From: Crambe crambe
Lineage: Eukaryota; Porifera; Demospongiae; Poecilosclerida; Crambeidae
DNA length: 64,000 bases
NCBI GenBank assembly: GCA_963924555.1
Contig: OZ004586.1
Coordinates: 4,794,501 to 4,858,500, forward strand
Reading direction: 5' to 3'
The notes under the pieces are model-generated. The model was not told the origin of the DNA. It saw only the letters and a program-made list of their open reading frames with translations, and ran no database searches. Within the stretch, counting starts at the first letter, position 1; the number at the start of each line of letters is the position of its first letter. Shown one piece after another: positions 32,101-54,000 of the stretch. A program made the translations under genes and the position numbers.

Positions 32101-35100
32101 TCTAAGTGTTTTAATGCACCTGCACGAGAATGATGCTATAATGCTCGAGAGAGTGCATTACATTCACCGAGAGCATTATAGCATCATTCGAGTACACCAT
32201 GCATTAAAACACATGGAGCTAGAATAGAGTGATCTAAACATTTTAGTGCTGATCACATGACTTGTGACCAATCAAATTCCAGTTGGTCCTTACAGAACCC
32301 TAGCCTAGCCTAGTAGCCTAGCCCTAGTACCTAGCAAGCTCTGACACACTTTGGTTCAGTAAGAATGTTCTAATTTAATGATATTCAAAAGTAAATTCCT
32401 GATCTAACAAGTGAAATGCTAAAGTCTATAAAAGAACATATACTTACTGTAAGCACTAGGGACTGAGGCTGGAAGGTCATAGTCCTAGTGGATCTTCCAC
32501 CAGGCTCCTATGTACCTTCAGCACAGTTCCTCAAGTGTGCACTAAACATTTAGTGCACATAAAAGTGTGTGGTTTATGAGATTTTAAAGCACACTTTTCA
32601 GAGGATCTGATTGGTCACAAGTCATGTGACCAGCACTAATAGACAAATGGACTGGGCTTCATCAGCTACTTTGAAGGATTCTATTACACTGGTGTGTACC
32701 TTACACACATCAAATATACATGAAGTGAAGCCCCTTGGTGTAGATGGCTTAAATTTCCTCTACATTTCTTGGAGTAGCAGCTGCCTATCTCTTAGTGGAA
32801 GTATATAATAAAATTAATGCATCTGTTGCAATTTAATTACAGGGGTTTACCCTCATTACAATACCCAATAGACACACCTTTACAGTGTTTCCCTCAGTAT
32901 ATTAAATTGGCAGACCACCCTGTTTGGATATAGAACTTCAAAGAATGTGGGCTGGGTCTATGGCACTAATTGAGTTCTATTCTCATGAATATACATTAAG
33001 TACCCTGTTTGAAAGTACAGTCTATATCAGGAGTGGCAAGATAAATGTTAACCTACATAGACACAGGATGCATCCCTATTGCAGAGGTTTTTATTCTTGG
33101 CAGGCATGTTCTTGGTACATACGCATGAAACTTGGTGGAGTAGCTATCTCTAAGTGGAAAGCCCTCAATGTGGACTCAATGCACTTACATGCATGTGTAC
33201 CATGGATCATTCATGTGCATAAGAAGGCTAGCCTATTAATAAGATGGCTCCCTTGGAAATCTTGGAAAGCCTTCAAGAAGACACACCTTGGAAAGCCTTA
33301 AAGAGATTGGCAAGCCTTAAAGAAGAGAAAGCCCTTTAAGTGATTCAAATAAGTCAGAAGGAGGAAAGTGAGTTTTCCTTGAGGCACTGAACCATTATTA
33401 TTATGAAAATGGCATTGGGATGATATACGTAGGTTATTGGTTATTGGTGTATGGAGGAAATGGATATGTAGTGAAAGTTTTCTTGAGGTGGCAAGAATAA
33501 GCGGACACTGTCTGTGATCCCAAGTGTCCATGATCACAAGTGTCCATGATCCCAAGTGTCCATGATCCCAAGTGTCAAGGTCCAATGGCTACCTCCAACC
33601 CATTCTTTAGCATCAACATTTTTGGAGAATTAGAGCCTGTCATAATAATTATTACAAATAAGGAATTCCTGCTCTTTATGGTGATCTTAGTATCTGTGTA
33701 CTCTTATGGAAGTAATGAAGGAGTTTTGACCATAGAGTTTTAACCATAGGATATATGTACCTTGTGTCCTATCCCATCAGTTGCTCAACCAGCTGATCCA
33801 CTGTACTATAGGGCTGAAGTAATCCCATAGCAAATACATGTTACCACTGAGCTCACTATCAAAGCATTATGGACTATTTCACAATTACTTTTCCTTTATG
33901 GAGCTGGAGCTGGGCAGTGAACCACACCCCCGGCCACTAGGAGAGAACCATGCACCAAGACCTATCTTTTATTAGCACTAATTATCAATAAGGAATTGCA
34001 GGGTCTCAAACATAGTAAGCTTAATTGATGGAATAATTATTATCACGGCATAAATCTATTAGCCATTATACATTCATGTTTATTCTGTACCTAAGCCGTC
34101 CCTAACAACACTTAAACAACAGCACTTAAACGGTTAACCTCCGTACCCACCCACGGCTACACAATTTTGTAGCTGCAAGTGTGCAGTGTATTTTTTTTTT
34201 TTTTTCACAGTATACCTGCAGCTGCGGTTACGTAGCCAGAGGTGCTATATATATATACAGGTGCCATAGCCTGAGGTGCTTCAGGTGCTAGTAGCCAGAT
34301 AGCGTCATTCATCTACATAGCTAGTGCGTGCTAGATAGCATAATCTCTTTCATCTTGTTAAATGTACAAGTTTATTAATATCTGGGTGGAGACTAACATT
34401 GCACAAACCACTAAACTTTACTACATTACCAACAAGCAAGCAGCAAGCAAGCAACAAGCAAGCAGCTCAGCTCTCTCAGCGGCCATCAATCAATCACTCA
34501 GGTCTTGTGCAAGATGATGGACCAGTGCAGTAGGGACAACCCACACTACCAAACAACCACGCTAAAAACGGAACCCAGCTGGCAAGCCAGACTACAACAA
34601 TTTGATAGGGACAACCACAAAACAACCTAAAAATGAGATGAACTGAGATGAAAGAAGATACAGTAAAAAATATACTTGTGAGGAAAACTATAATTAGCCC
34701 ACAATAAAAAAAATTGCATTCAGCCTGAACTTCCATGAAAAGCATTGAAGCAAATATTTGCTCAGTAATGCGTGCAAGTTTGTTATGGTCAATGACTTTG
34801 AAGAATTAGTACAATACTTTTTTTTGCAAAATCTTGAGGGAGGGAGCTGTGCATCATGCCAATGTGTGGTGCTTGCAAAAAATTGAATATATCAGCTATC
34901 AATCAGCATCCATATCACAGTCACAGTGCAAAATACTGTCTATCTCTCTCTTTCAAAACACTAGCTAAATCACATTAGAATGACAATAGGCGAGTTAATA
35001 ATACACTTGAGTCTTGGGTTGGAGTTTCGTATTATAAATTCATGACCTTTGATATGATCTATACAACACTAGCAACTTGACCCATTGCAACACAAAAAAC

Positions 35101-35315
35101 ACATCAAAATGACCTCATTAAATCTAAGCAGTGTTCATGTACACCCATTGGTTAAAACAATGATGTTACAAGCCCTATTATTCAGCCACCCACCCTCCCC
35201 TTTGGAAATGAAATAGCATACAAAACTACACCACTCCAACAACTAAAGCCACTCACTTTCCAAGCTCTTCTTTGAGCTGAAATTGTTCGGAAAAAGAGAG
35301 TCGAGGGTCCCCCAT
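24352..35315 (-). CDS. CAMK2: Calcium/calmodulin-dependent protein kinase II, complete 13-exon gene
   Basis: CDS exons (minus strand, high to low): 35315-35257, 31414-31320, 30200-30141, 29358-29165, 28069-27970, 27388-27210, 27076-26954, 26563-26431, 25796-25722, 25391-25298, 25147-25053, 24902-24791, 24529-24352. Phases close exactly to 498 residues plus TAA. The Ser/Thr kinase domain has GKGAFS (19-24), AAKII with Lys41, HRDIKPEN (Asp134) and LADFGLA (Asp155). The autoregulatory segment HRQET has Thr284 at the autophosphorylation position, followed by the calmodulin-binding stretch [13 protein letters not shown] short variable linker (exon 9) follows, then the association domain ([71 protein letters not shown]) that forms the multimeric hub. 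The enzyme is a Ca2+/calmodulin-activated kinase. The intron after exon 6 has a GC donor. The start is the only ATG in the first exon frame. Confidence 0.95.
26140..26178. repeat. (CA)n microsatellite in CaMKII intron 9-8 region
   Basis: Uninterrupted AC dinucleotides run for about 37 bp within the intron between exons 8 and 9 of the minus-strand gene. Confidence 0.95.
27549..27659. repeat. 37-bp tandem repeat, three copies
   Basis: Copies at 27549-27585, 27586-27622 and 27623-27659 contain ACAATAGTGCCCTCTCATT and CCCCCTAGTGGC, with one substitution in the third. It lies in CaMKII intron 5. A T/G homopurine-pyrimidine tract (27768-27875) follows. Confidence 0.9.
28940..29060. repeat. GA-rich low-complexity tract in a CaMKII intron
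   Basis: Purine-only stretches of GAGAGAG, GGGAGGG and AGAAGGG with few interruptions. Open frames through it encode only Glu/Arg/Gly runs. Confidence 0.8.
30985..31250. repeat. 20-bp minisatellite, about 11-13 copies
   Basis: The unit is TAATAATCAGGACACCTTGC with TCGC/TCAC variants. Copies are regular from about 31080 and more diverged to the left. It lies 70 bp beyond the donor of CaMKII exon 2 in the minus direction. Confidence 0.9.
31668..31725. repeat. (TTTG)n microsatellite
   Basis: About twelve TTTG units with one interruption, in CaMKII intron 1. Confidence 0.9.
32094..32224. mobile_element. 131-bp palindromic MITE
   Basis: TTCTAGCTC with its inverse GAGCTAGAA bound inverted arms containing TGTTTTAATGCA / TGCATTAAAACA and GATGCTATAATGCTC / GAGCATTATAGCATC. 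It lies in CaMKII intron 1. Confidence 0.75.
32246..32636. mobile_element. TA-flanked MITE with GTGCTG(A/G)TCACATGAC ends, copy 1
   Basis: Ends GTGCTGATCACATGACTTGTG and the inverse CACAAGTCATGTGACCAGCAC are flanked by TA. Internal sequence, including AAGCACACTTTTCAGAGGATC and a CTGGAAGGTCATAGTC block, recurs in the copy at 61614-62551. No ORF with coding character. Confidence 0.8.
33514..33576. repeat. 16-bp tandem repeat, four copies
   Basis: Units of TGATCCCAAGTGTCCA, one with CACA replacing CCCA, in CaMKII intron 1. Confidence 0.85.
33580..35256. other. Proximal part of CaMKII intron 1
   Basis: AT-rich intron DNA with a (CAAG)n-like run at 34434-34465 and poly-T near 34192. Short ORFs lack support. 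It may hold regulatory sequence because it adjoins the first exon. Confidence 0.4.
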
Positions 35316-35549
35316 TCTGATTGTTATTCTTCTCTTTCTTGGAGAAATGTTTATAAACCAACCCCTAGTGCACTTTATATGGGGTTTATCCGCTCGCGCG
35401 GAACGTGTAGCGCGCGCAATCATATTCCTAGGCATGCGCAATGAATTCACTATGCATGCAACGCCCATTTTTCTGGACTGGTGTCTGATCGCGACACAGA
35501 TTCTGAAGTCGGCAGAGCACTAGTAAATCCCCAAGTAGAGGCAAGAGCT
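35316..35549. promoter_or_regulatory. Probable bidirectional promoter of CaMKII and annexin
   Basis: Only 234 bp separate the divergent start codons. The segment is CpG-rich against an AT-rich background (CGCTCGCGCGGAACG, TAGCGCGCGC) and contains a palindromic GCATGCGCA core similar to the NRF-1 site found in metazoan housekeeping promoters. The TTTATAAAC and CTTTATATGG motifs could be TATA-like elements. Both 5' untranslated regions must fit here or be spliced. Confidence 0.7.
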
Positions 35550-44346
<8,797 letters not shown>

Positions 44347-45075
44347 GTTGCACTGCAGTTCAGACACCTTGTTGAATTTTATCCAGTAGTGTTATTAGGG
44401 AACAGAAAAAAAAACCTGTATTTTGTTGTCTATTTTTGTACTGATTTATAATTGTGTAGTGTAGCTTGCTTAGTTGATGCGCATTATTTTGGGTGGCCAC
44501 CGATGACGTAAAGTGTCCACGTGCGCCATCACATGGACGTGAAGAAATGGCCACCAGCTCTATCTAGAATGGGTCTTGGCTTGTGTCTCAATTTGGACAA
44601 GTACAGATAGTGCAAACACCTTTATAGCGTACCGCTCGCCTAGAGAAGAAAGAAGTACGCCATTATTATCCATCAAATACTATGTAAGCAAAGAAACAAG
44701 CGTGATAAGCATAGATAATAGTTAGGAAAAGTTGAGCCTATTGTAACCAGCTACCACCTGTGAGTTAATTTGTAACACGAGTGAGTTAATAAAAGCCGTT
44801 TCTAGAGGTACAGGCTGTCAGGTATGAACTTGGTGAAAAAGCTTGATCTGTAGTGGAATGAATCCTGAACTCTGATTCTCTGGACATCAGCCTAAGGCTG
44901 TAACATGTACCTGGGATATGAGTAATAACACAGTTTGATTATTCACAATTGGTTCCCTTCTTCCTTTAGCTAGAGAGTAACTAAACTGAGTACTACATGG
45001 TGTGCATTATTTGGACTACTATAATTTCTTCCCCTATATAGACTCTATCACAACCCAGTCAGTCTTCTACCAAAA
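44347..45075. other. Annexin 3' region and G3BP upstream region
   Basis: 730 bp between two plus-strand genes. A candidate annexin polyadenylation signal AATAAA is at 44788-44793. No separate gene is seen. The G3BP promoter and 5' UTR must lie in the last few hundred bases. Confidence 0.5.
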
Positions 45076-48000
45076 ATGGATGCTTCAGTTCCTGGTAAGG
45101 ATCAAAACTGTAGAATCTGTTACAGTAGGCGTGGCTCATTACCTATTGGATGGAGGCCACTACAACTATATTTCTAGATCATGATCTAACTAGTGATTAA
45201 AACAACTATGCCCTTAATAGTCGGGAAGTAAAAAATATCTGCCCTTGTTGCCTTCCCAAAATCCATCTCCCTTGACTTTTTTGTGACCACTCCTCCTAAT
45301 TGAATGTCAGGTTTTTTTTATATATTTAGTTCAGACAGTCATAGGTTGACAACATTCCCTTGAAACTTATTGTGATTAAGTCAGGCAAGCAGCTGTCTGC
45401 AATGTTTCCTTAATAAAATGGAGCCATGCAGTCTCAGCCGACCGGCAGAATATCTTGGTTGGAATTTCCGGTGACCATTCTGTTAAATAGTCGGGCATTA
45501 CCTGGTTCATGTCGGTTACTATAGTAGTAATGAGTCCATTTCGACTAATGAGCGTAATTGTTTTTGAATTCTTGTTTATTGAATTGCCAAGGGGATAAGA
45601 TGTGTCTTTGTTTGCATTTTATTGTGGCCCAAGATCATTCCTGTGGTTTTTTTGGTTTGGAGGGTTATTCATTCATGTTTCAGTGGGTAAAATATCCTCA
45701 CCTCTGGATGCCACATGCACTTCTGATAAGAAGTTTGTAGGGATTTTAATGAAGCGTAACTTAACTGTTCTGCAAGTATATGAAGAATTTTATATGCTCA
45801 TTTTTGCTTTGATCATGATCGATTTATGTATAACCTATACAGGGTTTATTTCAAGGGGGCAAGCCCTGCCCCCAGGAATTGGCTAGCTGTCGCATAGAAT
45901 TTCACTTACATGTACTGGTTTATAGTTGCCCCTCCTCAAATTTTTTAATATCTTTTCTGTACTCAAACACTGGTCAGGTTATGTAGCAGATTGCTCAAAT
46001 TTGAAAGCATATCCTGACTTTCAGCACAACACAGATTCCCCTTAGAAGATGTCAGTTTCACTTTATTCGACTACCCTTTACCAATTTTAACACTGCCATG
46101 CATGAAAAGGGAGGCAAAGAAATATCTGGTGGACTTAATCCATGGCATATGTCTGCTGGCTATTATATAGGTGTGTTCATAAGCCGTGCATTGTTGGCAC
46201 CGAGTCTTAGTTTGTCAATTTTGATGGTGAGACGAGAGTACACACATCATCATCATCCAAGCTAGGCTAATAACCTTAGGTTCCAATGATATCCCATGAG
46301 TGGACAAAAATGATTCCAGAACTGTCGCCCTTCATCCTAGTACAATGCAAATAGCCTTTAACTCCAATTAATGCACTCCCTTGAATTGTATACAATCCCT
46401 TTCATACCTGTAATGTGTAGGTGTGTGCACTCCTTTGTGATTATGATTTCAAATTACCCTTTTGCCAGCAAAATCACAACTACACAGATCCAGTCACTTT
46501 AGAACCTTTTCCATGATGTGACTGTGGTGACGGGTCATATTAATTAATCCTAAAATTAGGATTACCATCAATAGCTGCTAATACTGGTCTTGAATATTTC
46601 AAGTAATGATTCTTAACCCTTTCAGCACCATCCCTTGTGGGCAAAGCTTTTGTCAAACAGTACTACACGCAGATGCATCGAGACCCTTTCCAGCTGCACC
46701 GTTTCTACCTGGAGCAGTCCTCGTTTGTCCATGGGGGCTCAGACATCGGCAGTGAAGACCCTGTCATTGGACAAAAGGTAAACACATAAATACATGGCTA
46801 AAGTTTTACTGACGATCGATCCAGTACCCACAGGATAGCAGTTTGCCACTCCCACTTTACAAAACCACACCCCTTTGGGAGATCACTGTACAAATGGTGG
46901 TTTTTACAAGACCACACCCATTATAGTTCTTTAGAAGGTCACTATAATATAATGATTGGTGACATGAATGTAAGCTGTATCAAGGTTATTTGCTCCCTTT
47001 AACATCATAATGTTTTGGCACTCTCAGTAATGGCAGAGCGATTCTACTTGCATTCATCTGACACCTTGATCATTCACTTGATTCTTAACCAAAGTTAAAG
47101 TTGCAAACACCAATGGATAATCAGCTCTCTGCTGATGCATTGGACTAGAAAGAATCGAGAAAATTATAGCAAATGGTCAAGATATCAGGTGAATGCAAAT
47201 CGACTTTATTTTGCCCTTTTTCCAGCTTCAGGGAATGTGTATATGTGTAGTTACTAGCAGGTGTGATAATGATGATCCTTGCTAACGGGCAACCATCTTG
47301 CTAACAACCATTCTTCACACATTGGCTTCTCTGGAGATTAGCAGTACCTCTGATAAACAATTAGCGCATTTATCACCAATTGCTGCGTCTCTAAAAAAAC
47401 AACACCTGTGCTTTCTCTTCTTCGGGAAAATGGACTCTTTTTTCACACTTTTAATGAAAAAACAACTGTTACCATGGCACCTGATAGATCAAATACAGTA
47501 GAACTATAAAGTGGACACTTTGGGACCAGATATTTTCGTCCTTATTTCCCTTAATAGTAGAGAGGTTTCCACTCTTCAGAGGTTCAACTTGTATTAGCAG
47601 TATAATTTTTAAATATCCCTATAATGGGGAGATATTTGTGTTGCATCCAATAATATAGAGAGTTCGCTAAGAGAAGGTTCCACTGTCTAATATTTCCATT
47701 TTCTAGCTTCACATTGTAATTATAAGCATGCTCTTATAGGATGGATCAAGCTGCATTACAATGTGGACATGTAGGTCCATGTCATGTCCCAAGAAACACT
47801 TACCAGTTAGTGATTATGTCCCTTTATAATATTTTTTTTGTTGCAGTCCATCCATGACAAGATCAAGTCACTGGATTTGAGGCAAGTCCATGCCAAGATC
47901 AAGCAAGTCGACAGTCATGCCACCCTTGGCAATGGCATTGTGGTTCAAGTAAGTTTAATATTTATTTATTTATTCATTGGATAAGTAACTGCAATAGCAG

Positions 48001-51000
48001 TAATATTTGTAGTCATGGTGATCATTCTAGGAGATGAGGTTTGGGGACAGTGTTTTTAAGTGCCAATGTTACTGTTGGAACCCTACAAAGGACTGATCAT
48101 TTTCCTGGAGGAACTGGTTTTTTTTGTGGGCAATCTGGGTGCCTGTAGCATGAAGCCATGCACCTAAGTACAGGAAAGAGAGCCTTGTAATTAGTGTGGC
48201 CTTTCCTTTCAATTGTGCTGTTGACTATAGTACCTACAGGACATCTTCACAGGGTGTAGTGAGACTGCAATCACCTGTACATGGGCTACTGTTCATTGCA
48301 GGTTGGTTGTCAGGGGAATAGGTAGATACTATGGTTTACACAACTGCATGGATTCAATAGGACATGAAAGGATCAGGTCCTTGTAAGCCACTACCTATTT
48401 CTCATTCCTTCCTGACAACCATCCTGAAATTTACAGTAGACACGAGTGGCCAAACTTAATAGGAAGTTGGGAAGTGGGTGCATGGCAGAATGGAATGACC
48501 AATGTAAGGATTTTAAAAATGGTAAATCACACTGAGCATTCTCTGTGCAACTTGGTATGACATCATCTTGTCTCTGCACTGATTGCTTTTTGGCTGCCTA
48601 AATGGCACAAAATTATCTTGAAACAATCACTGGCTCTGGACTTGTTACTTTCTAGCATTAACACCAAAAAGTACCAATTAATTACCACCAAGAATATTCC
48701 CATTGTACAAAAATAAAAAATAAAAGTTTTTAAAAAGATCTCTACAATGGAGCCTCCTCCCCAGGGATCCTTGGCCACTCCCCTGCCAATTCATACCTGC
48801 ATGGGTTTGTCATATACAGTGTTTCCCCCCCACGAAATTGATCAAGAGGAGGTGTGGTGGTAACCCTGTAGTGACACTGTGTGCACTACTGTCGATTTCA
48901 GGACCGTTGTCTTGTAATTTAACGCATGCGCATAAATTGCGCCATTTTCAAAATTTTAAAAACCTGGCCGGCCAGCTAGCTAGAGGCGATGCCACCTCCA
49001 TATGCAACTGATCTTCGCTGGAGAATTGTATGGTTAAGTCTAGTCCATGGCACCTCTCCTAAAGATATTGCTCTACAACTTATGATGAGCAGTCGCACTG
49101 TGTCTAGATATCTCCATAGGTTCAACACAACTGGTGATGTCGTTCCAAGTATTCGTCACAATGGACCACACCAACTGCTTGGTGAATATGAACAACTTAT
49201 TTTATTGAGATTAATTTTAGAGAATCCCTCAGTTTATCTATCTGAGATAAAAGAACAGTTATTTCAATTATTTGGTGTTGAAGTTAGTGTCTCCACAGTT
49301 TGCAGAACCCTGAAACTGATGGGGTGTAGTAGGAAAAAGATACGACATATTACAGCTTTACAGCGCTCTGAGGAATCCAGGGCAAGATTTATGGCAGAAA
49401 TATCGATTTTTGATCCCAAAATGTTCATTTGGTTGGACGAGACTGGATGTGACCGTCGTAACAGTTCTAGAAGGTATGGATATTCCATACGAGGTATATA
49501 TACCTCCTCAAGATCACAGACTGTTCATTCGTGGAACAAGATATTCTGCTATACCCATTATGTCCATGCAAGGTATTCATGATGTTCAGCTATTCGAGGG
49601 TACAGTAAATGGTGACATGTTTGAACAATTCATTAGAGATACACTCCTTCCTATTCTAAACCCATTTAATGGTACTAATCCTCTCTCGGTAGTAATAATG
49701 AATAACTGTTCAATCCACCACGTTGACCAAGTTATAGATTTAATTGAAAATACAGCTAAAGCAAGAGTAATATTTTTACCCGATTTAATGCCACTCGAGG
49801 AAGTGTTTAGTAAAATTAAGTACACAATGAAAGCAAATGATGACATCTTTCAAACAAGTTCTACCACACGAACACTTATCACTATGGCATTTAGCTCAAT
49901 AACTAACCAGGATTGCCTGGGTTACATACAACATAGTGGATATATACACTAGGAATCAATATTAATATGTTGACATCATTATTATAGTGATAGGATTTAT
50001 GTATAGAGTTAAGGGGAGTTAATCACCTTTTAGCTTCTTTAGTATTCCTAAAACAGCCACTTTCTCATCAGCATACTCGATATCAGTTAATACACCAGAT
50101 TCTTTTAAATTTTTAAGCTCATTCAATTGCTTGGAACGTGCTTCAATTTGCTTTGCGGGACTTGTGCTCATTCCTGCATATTGATTCACTGATTGTGGCG
50201 AAAGTGCAGATGATATTGCAACAGCTGCTTTGGTTAGTGCATCAGCCATAGGTGAATTGCCTTCATTCTTTCTTTTATCTACAGTGCCTTCTTTACCAGC
50301 CCTCACAAACATTGATGATTTAGGGGGCTCTTCTAAACTTGAGTGGATATTGCCTGCAATCATTCCGCTCCAGATTCTCACCTGCATTTGTGTAAACTTT
50401 GAACCATGTTTTTCTTTGAGCTTCTTAACTGTTGTCTGTACACATTCTTCTCTCTCCTCGGAGACCTTCTTCTTTTTGGGTGGTTCATCACTTTCTCCTT
50501 CTCTTTCATTTTCATCTGGTGAATTTCTGGTACACATCCCACTACGACCTTGAGTTGAACTGTTCTTTAATCCATCACACCAGAGAATGGTATTTTTTCC
50601 TGCAAGGATATCTGCCCAAAAATCTTGTAGATCAGCTTGATTTCGAATACTTATTATTAGAACCTTTTACAACTCCAACATCAAATTCACCTGTTATAAC
50701 ATCTTCTTTTAGCTGTCTCTTAATGGTGGATCTCAATTCATCACGTGACACAACTCTAGGTACATCACGAAGGGTGAAAAGCTTACTGTCCTTCCCCACC
50801 TTGGATACTGCTTTTAGTAGAATCTTACTTATTGTTTGGGAATTGGTACTTGTTGACTTTTCAGGCAGTGGCGTCATGATCACTGGCCTATGGCCAGTTT
50901 GAATACAAACAGCAGAAGGGCTATTGATGGCTGAAAGTTTGTACATGATGGCGGTGTCGACCCTTTACCTCCTTTTTCTTGGTCACGTTTGATACGCATG

Positions 51001-54000
51001 CGCTGCACTGAATGACTGGAATCCGGAATTGGACAATGGATCTGAAATTGACGGTACAGGGTGGTTGTCCATAAGGAATGAGAAATAGGTAGTGGCTTTC
51101 AAGGACCTAAGAAACTCAATCCTTTTAAATCTATGCAGTTGTGTAAACCATGTATCCACCTATATATTCCCCTAACCTTCCTGACAACCAACCTGCAATG
51201 GACAGTATAATGCAGCATGCAGTTACTTAGATGAGCCTACATGAAAGGAAAGGTGCTTCCCTTTGGGAGAAGTATGGATATGTGATAGTGATTATCTGCA
51301 ACCATGGTGGACTACAATCAGGATACTTTTTTCCATATCCTTATAATGACACTTTCCCATAAAGCACTTTCATTTTACAATCAGGATACTTTTTGTCTTG
51401 TGCATAAAGTGACATGACTTTGACAGTCCTTTGTACATATGCGTACATATGGTACAGGGGCATATTTCATGGGACTTTCACAGTCTGACTATGAAATCCC
51501 TGACAGTTTTATCAAGATACATGCCTGACTGTAAAAACCCCCTGATGAAACCCCTGATGGTTTTACCGACCCCCTGACTGTTATGTAATATAATGACTCT
51601 AAAGACCCTGACCGTTGAAGGAACACTGATGCACTGTTTCAAACATGGTTGTCCCATCCTATGAGCAGATTAAGAGGCACTAAAAAGGAAAAAAAAAATT
51701 TTTTTCCCCTTATCTCCAACCTGTCACATTCCAGTATTAACACCAGATGTAGCAATCAATTGTTACCTTCAAATACTCACAGCAAAAAAAAAAAAGTAAC
51801 AATTTTTACTCTGATCTTGACTTGCTACATTCCAATATTAACACCAAATGTAGTAATAGTCATCAGAATAAAAAATCGCACCTGTCTATGTCCAAATTGT
51901 CCTCATTTGTTCATTTGAGCAGTGACCTATTATGCATGATAAGGTGTCCTGATTGAACCACAGTTTGTTTTAGTTTTGCATTTCTTATTCTATTGTGTAG
52001 GGCTTGCCTTAAGCTGAAATTAGTGCTTTCCATATTATAATAATTATGTATAGTTCATACATAATAGTCCATCAGCATCAGGCTTAGCTAACTGGATGCT
52101 TTTTTGGTTTAGTGGTTAGAATTACCTGTATTGTTATAGTTACATGTACTAACTGAAAGTGCATGTAGTTGCCTGTATCTCTCTATGTGAGGTATGCTTT
52201 GCAACACACTTACCATCCACTGAGACAAGTGCTCACCTTCAACTCTGAGCCAAGCATGTAGAGCTGGCTGAAACCACCAATGAATTAGTGTGGGTGTTAG
52301 GCACTACATTTGTTGTTTTATTGTTTGTTTGTTTGTTTTTGTTTCTATTTTGACAAGGGTATAAATCCTGGTATACATCAAATGATGCACACCATAGAGC
52401 AAGACCAAAATGGTATGAATCAAATTTTTTCGATCCACGAAAAATTTTACCCCACAGAAATTTCCCACTAAATAATGTCTCTGTATTGATACCACAAAAT
52501 TTTGCCTCACCAAAATTTCCTGCATAGAGGCTTAATAATAATTAATATTTGGTTTCAGGTTACTGGTGAGTTGTCAACTGGAGGACGTCCAATGAGGGCT
52601 TTTGTCCAAACATTTGTCCTGGCTCCTGAGTCACCCAAAAAGTATTATGTCCATAATGACATCTTCCGATACCAGGACGACGACCTCACAGAGAGTGAAA
52701 CCAATGAGCCTCCAAGTATGTAGAGGAGGAAGGGGGGAGGAGAAAGAGAGGGAGGAGGGAGGGAGGGAGGGAGGGAGGGAGAGAGAGAGAGAGATCCCCA
52801 GCATACCTCAAGCATAGAGGCGCATCTTCCCTTTGATGTGGTGAATAGAATACTGATTAACCACAAATACCCTTTGATGTGAGAAACAATACTTTTTCAG
52901 TTGGGATAGTAAACACTATTATTGCCACATACTAAACATTGCTTAATAGGTGAAGGGGAAGCCCCTACACTAATGGATCCAGTTGAGGATAATGGAGAAT
53001 ACTCTAGCTCCGGTGGGGTCAACATGGATGGGACAAAACTGGGAGGAGGGGGCGAGTCAGATGGGGGGATGTTCTCCAACACAGTCGCTCCCACGACCGA
53101 CCAAGGGCTCCAGAATGAAGTCCATGATACGGGAGGTAACTGGGAGCACACCTATAATGAAGGTAAACAGAAAAACAACTGTGACACTTTCGTTTTACTT
53201 ACATAAGACTGTTACATACTGTGATATTAATGATCCCTATATGTTTGAGGTGATCCTTCACAAATCCCTCCATTTCATGGTAGAAGATTACATACCATGG
53301 TAATGAAACTGCATGAATTAGCCTCTCTGTCTAGGTATGTGTGTGTGTTCCTTAAGACTTTCACAAGATTCTGCATGACAATTATATCTTTATATATAGG
53401 TGTGCATCAGTCCTTGAAACTGGAGGTGTGAAATTTATAGTCCTTCCCTTTCAGATAACAATTATGAAACTGCATGTACCATCCTCTCAGTCTAGGGGAG
53501 TCTGTGCACCTTAGCAAGACCTTCACAAAGTTCTGCATGTATCTTTAGATAACAGGTGTGCATCAATCCTTGAAATTAGTGCCTTTTCTAGTACAGAGCT
53601 AGAGTTTAGAATCTCTTCTTGTTAATGATTTCACAGAGACTGCCCACATAAGACAAAATGGTCTTCCTGAAGACATGGAGTCTCAGGCTACTACTGAAGA
53701 TTACTCAGTCGAGGCTTCAAGTCATGTGACTAACACAGTGGACCAACCTGAAGTCCCATTGGTCAGTGGGGAAGGATTTTCCTCTCAAGATGTTTCCAAG
53801 GAAAACAGTATGTCATTGACACTATTTTTGTAACTTAAAATTTTAGAGATTATTTGCATGCACTGTATTCTCATTGTGGCAACATTGTTCCACAAAGAGC
53901 CTCTTAAAGTATTCACACTTCAGAGAAGGATTAATTAGTGCCCCCTCCCCATGTATAGTAAACATTTGTGGTGTGCATTATTGGGAAATAGATCGTATTA

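Larger units (their letters stand above)
48889..51054. mobile_element. IS630/Tc1-type transposon with two convergent ORFs (decayed)
   Basis: Ends CTGTCGATTTCAGGACCGTTG and the inverse GGATCTGAAATTGACGG, with TA at both edges (48887-48888, 51055-51056), enclose a plus-strand transposase and a minus-strand accessory reading frame. A GCATGCGC palindrome lies just inside each end. It sits in G3BP intron 3. Both genes carry frameshifts, so the copy is inactive. Confidence 0.8.
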
